13,119 nucleotides of DNA from Chloroflexota bacterium. GTDB taxonomy: Bacteria; Chloroflexota; Ktedonobacteria; Ktedonobacterales; Ktedonobacteraceae. Below are positions 12,476 through 13,119 of this stretch, in pieces (position 1 is the first letter of the stretch; every line of letters begins with the position of its first letter). Where the stretch lies: positions 1 through 13,119 of the forward strand of contig DAHVFL010000073.1 in NCBI GenBank assembly GCA_027316975.1, read 5' to 3'. The position numbers and the translations under genes were made by a program. A model generated the notes under the pieces. That model did no database searches, was not told the DNA's origin, and saw only the letters and a list, made by a program, of their open reading frames with translations.

Positions 12476-13119
12476 TCACCTTTGGTCGCGAGAGGACGAA
12501 CTCCTGCCCTGGGACCAGGATTGCTTATACCTGTAGAGAGTTCGCTGTATAAATTTCAAACGAGTTAAACGCCGTCGAATCGAACTTACGGCCCTGCTAG
12601 AGCGTAAATGCGGCAGACGGCTGTGTAAAATACGCGCTGGCACGATGGCCTGTAAACGGTGTAGCTGCGCTTCACGCGCTGTTCTTTGTGGTGATGCGTG
12701 TTGCCAGACACCGGGCACGCCTGGGGGTGGTAAGAAGCTCAGAATGCTACGCGCGATATCGAAAGATGCGTTGGGGCGCGAGATTTTGCTGGCATTTTCT
12801 AATTGCTCGCGCAAGACCTCCGAGCCTGGTTTAGTGAGGAGGCGCAGTTCATTGATCATTTCGACGAGGTCATAGGCCAGAGCGCCAACATGGTTCCCGG
12901 TGACAAAGGTGACATTGCCCTCCTCCTGACCGGGAACAAAGGCGCTGAGGACGATGGGTAGACCGCACGCCAGGGCTTCACAGATGGTGCCGGGGCCGGC
13001 TTTGGTGATAATGACGTCCGAGGCGCGCATCATCTCCGGCATATTATGCACGAAGCCAAAGATTTTGGCTGGCACGCGCAGGCTGGAGCGGATGCGCTGT
13101 AGATGGGCATAGAGGCGTG
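12476..13119 (-). CDS. GT28-type glycosyltransferase, MGDG synthase-like (C-terminal part)
   Basis: The reading frame is open to the window end, so the N-terminal half is missing. The visible 214 residues start RLYAHLQRIRSSLRVPAKIFGF. The sugar-nucleotide-binding half is clear: GFVHNMPEMMRASDVIITKAG, then PGTICEALACGLPIVLS and PGQEEGNVTFV, as in processive diacylglycerol glucosyltransferases, plant MGDG synthases and, more distantly, MurG. It should transfer a sugar from a UDP-sugar to a lipid at the inner face of the membrane; the exact acceptor is not known. After FDIARSILSFLPPP there are about 80 basic residues (many Arg, Ser, Gln) with no recognised domain, maybe a membrane-binding tail. 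The stop TGA touches the next gene's first possible ATG, so it heads the operon as far as can be seen. Confidence 0.82.
   Translation of the reverse strand, partial: RLYAHLQRIRSSLRVPAKIFGFVHNMPEMMRASDVIITKAGPGTICEALACGLPIVLSAFVPGQEEGNVTFVTGNHVGALAYDLVEMINELRLLTKPGSEVLREQLENASKISRPNASFDIARSILSFLPPPGVPGVWQHASPQRTAREAQLHRLQAIVPARILHSRLPHLRSSRAVSSIRRRLTRLKFIQRTLYRYKQSWSQGRSSSSRDQR

Noticed and set aside
1..13119. CRISPR array, tRNA or rRNA genes
   Set aside because: No regularly spaced direct repeats and no tRNA- or rRNA-like stretches were found by eye; the repeats present are palindromes scattered singly.

Overview
The window looks like chromosomal DNA from a moderately GC-rich bacterium, most probably a member of Chloroflexota close to Ktedonobacteria. 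This is inferred from the kind of proteins (a class A PBP with a long Gln/Pro-rich cytoplasmic tail, a fused MurF-Alr enzyme, a YqhQ/DUF1385 protein beside a GT28-type glycosyltransferase) and from the many short GTAGGG-type palindromes. It is not proven; no rRNA or other marker gene is present. No tRNA, CRISPR array, transposase or phage gene is visible.

Layout. (1) Bases 1-5730 hold three minus-strand genes, probably one operon, transcribed as: membrane-anchored HExxH metalloprotease, then dprA, then a murF-alr fusion. (2) Bases 5731-6152 are a divergent intergenic region with a nested palindrome. (3) Bases 6153-9083 encode a class A penicillin-binding protein on the plus strand. (4) Bases 9084-9213 are a cluster of palindromic repeats. 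(5) Bases 9214-9691 are a hicA-hicB toxin-antitoxin pair on the minus strand with an extended -10 promoter. (6) Bases 9917-10822 encode a Cof-type HAD phosphatase on the plus strand. (7) Bases 10750-13119 form a minus-strand operon: glycosyltransferase (cut by the window end), DUF1385 membrane protein, dual-specificity phosphatase. The phosphatase overlaps the 3' end of the HAD gene by 73 bp.

How the genes work together. Alr makes D-alanine and MurF adds D-Ala-D-Ala to the UDP-MurNAc-tripeptide; the PBP then polymerises and cross-links the finished lipid II. The left two thirds of the window is therefore mainly about cell-wall assembly, with a surface protease and a competence/recombination protein alongside. 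The right part looks like a small envelope (glycolipid) operon.

The most striking observation is that short palindromic repeats have entered the coding sequence of murF-alr twice and kept the reading frame open. One insert (2044-2125) has a close copy in the intergenic region at 5880-5965. The other (about 1408-1563) is a mosaic of two modules, each with a near-identical copy elsewhere in the window (9092-9110 and 2999-3029). The inserts add about 28 and 50 residues to the MurF part. This recalls the Rickettsia palindromic elements found inside proteins.
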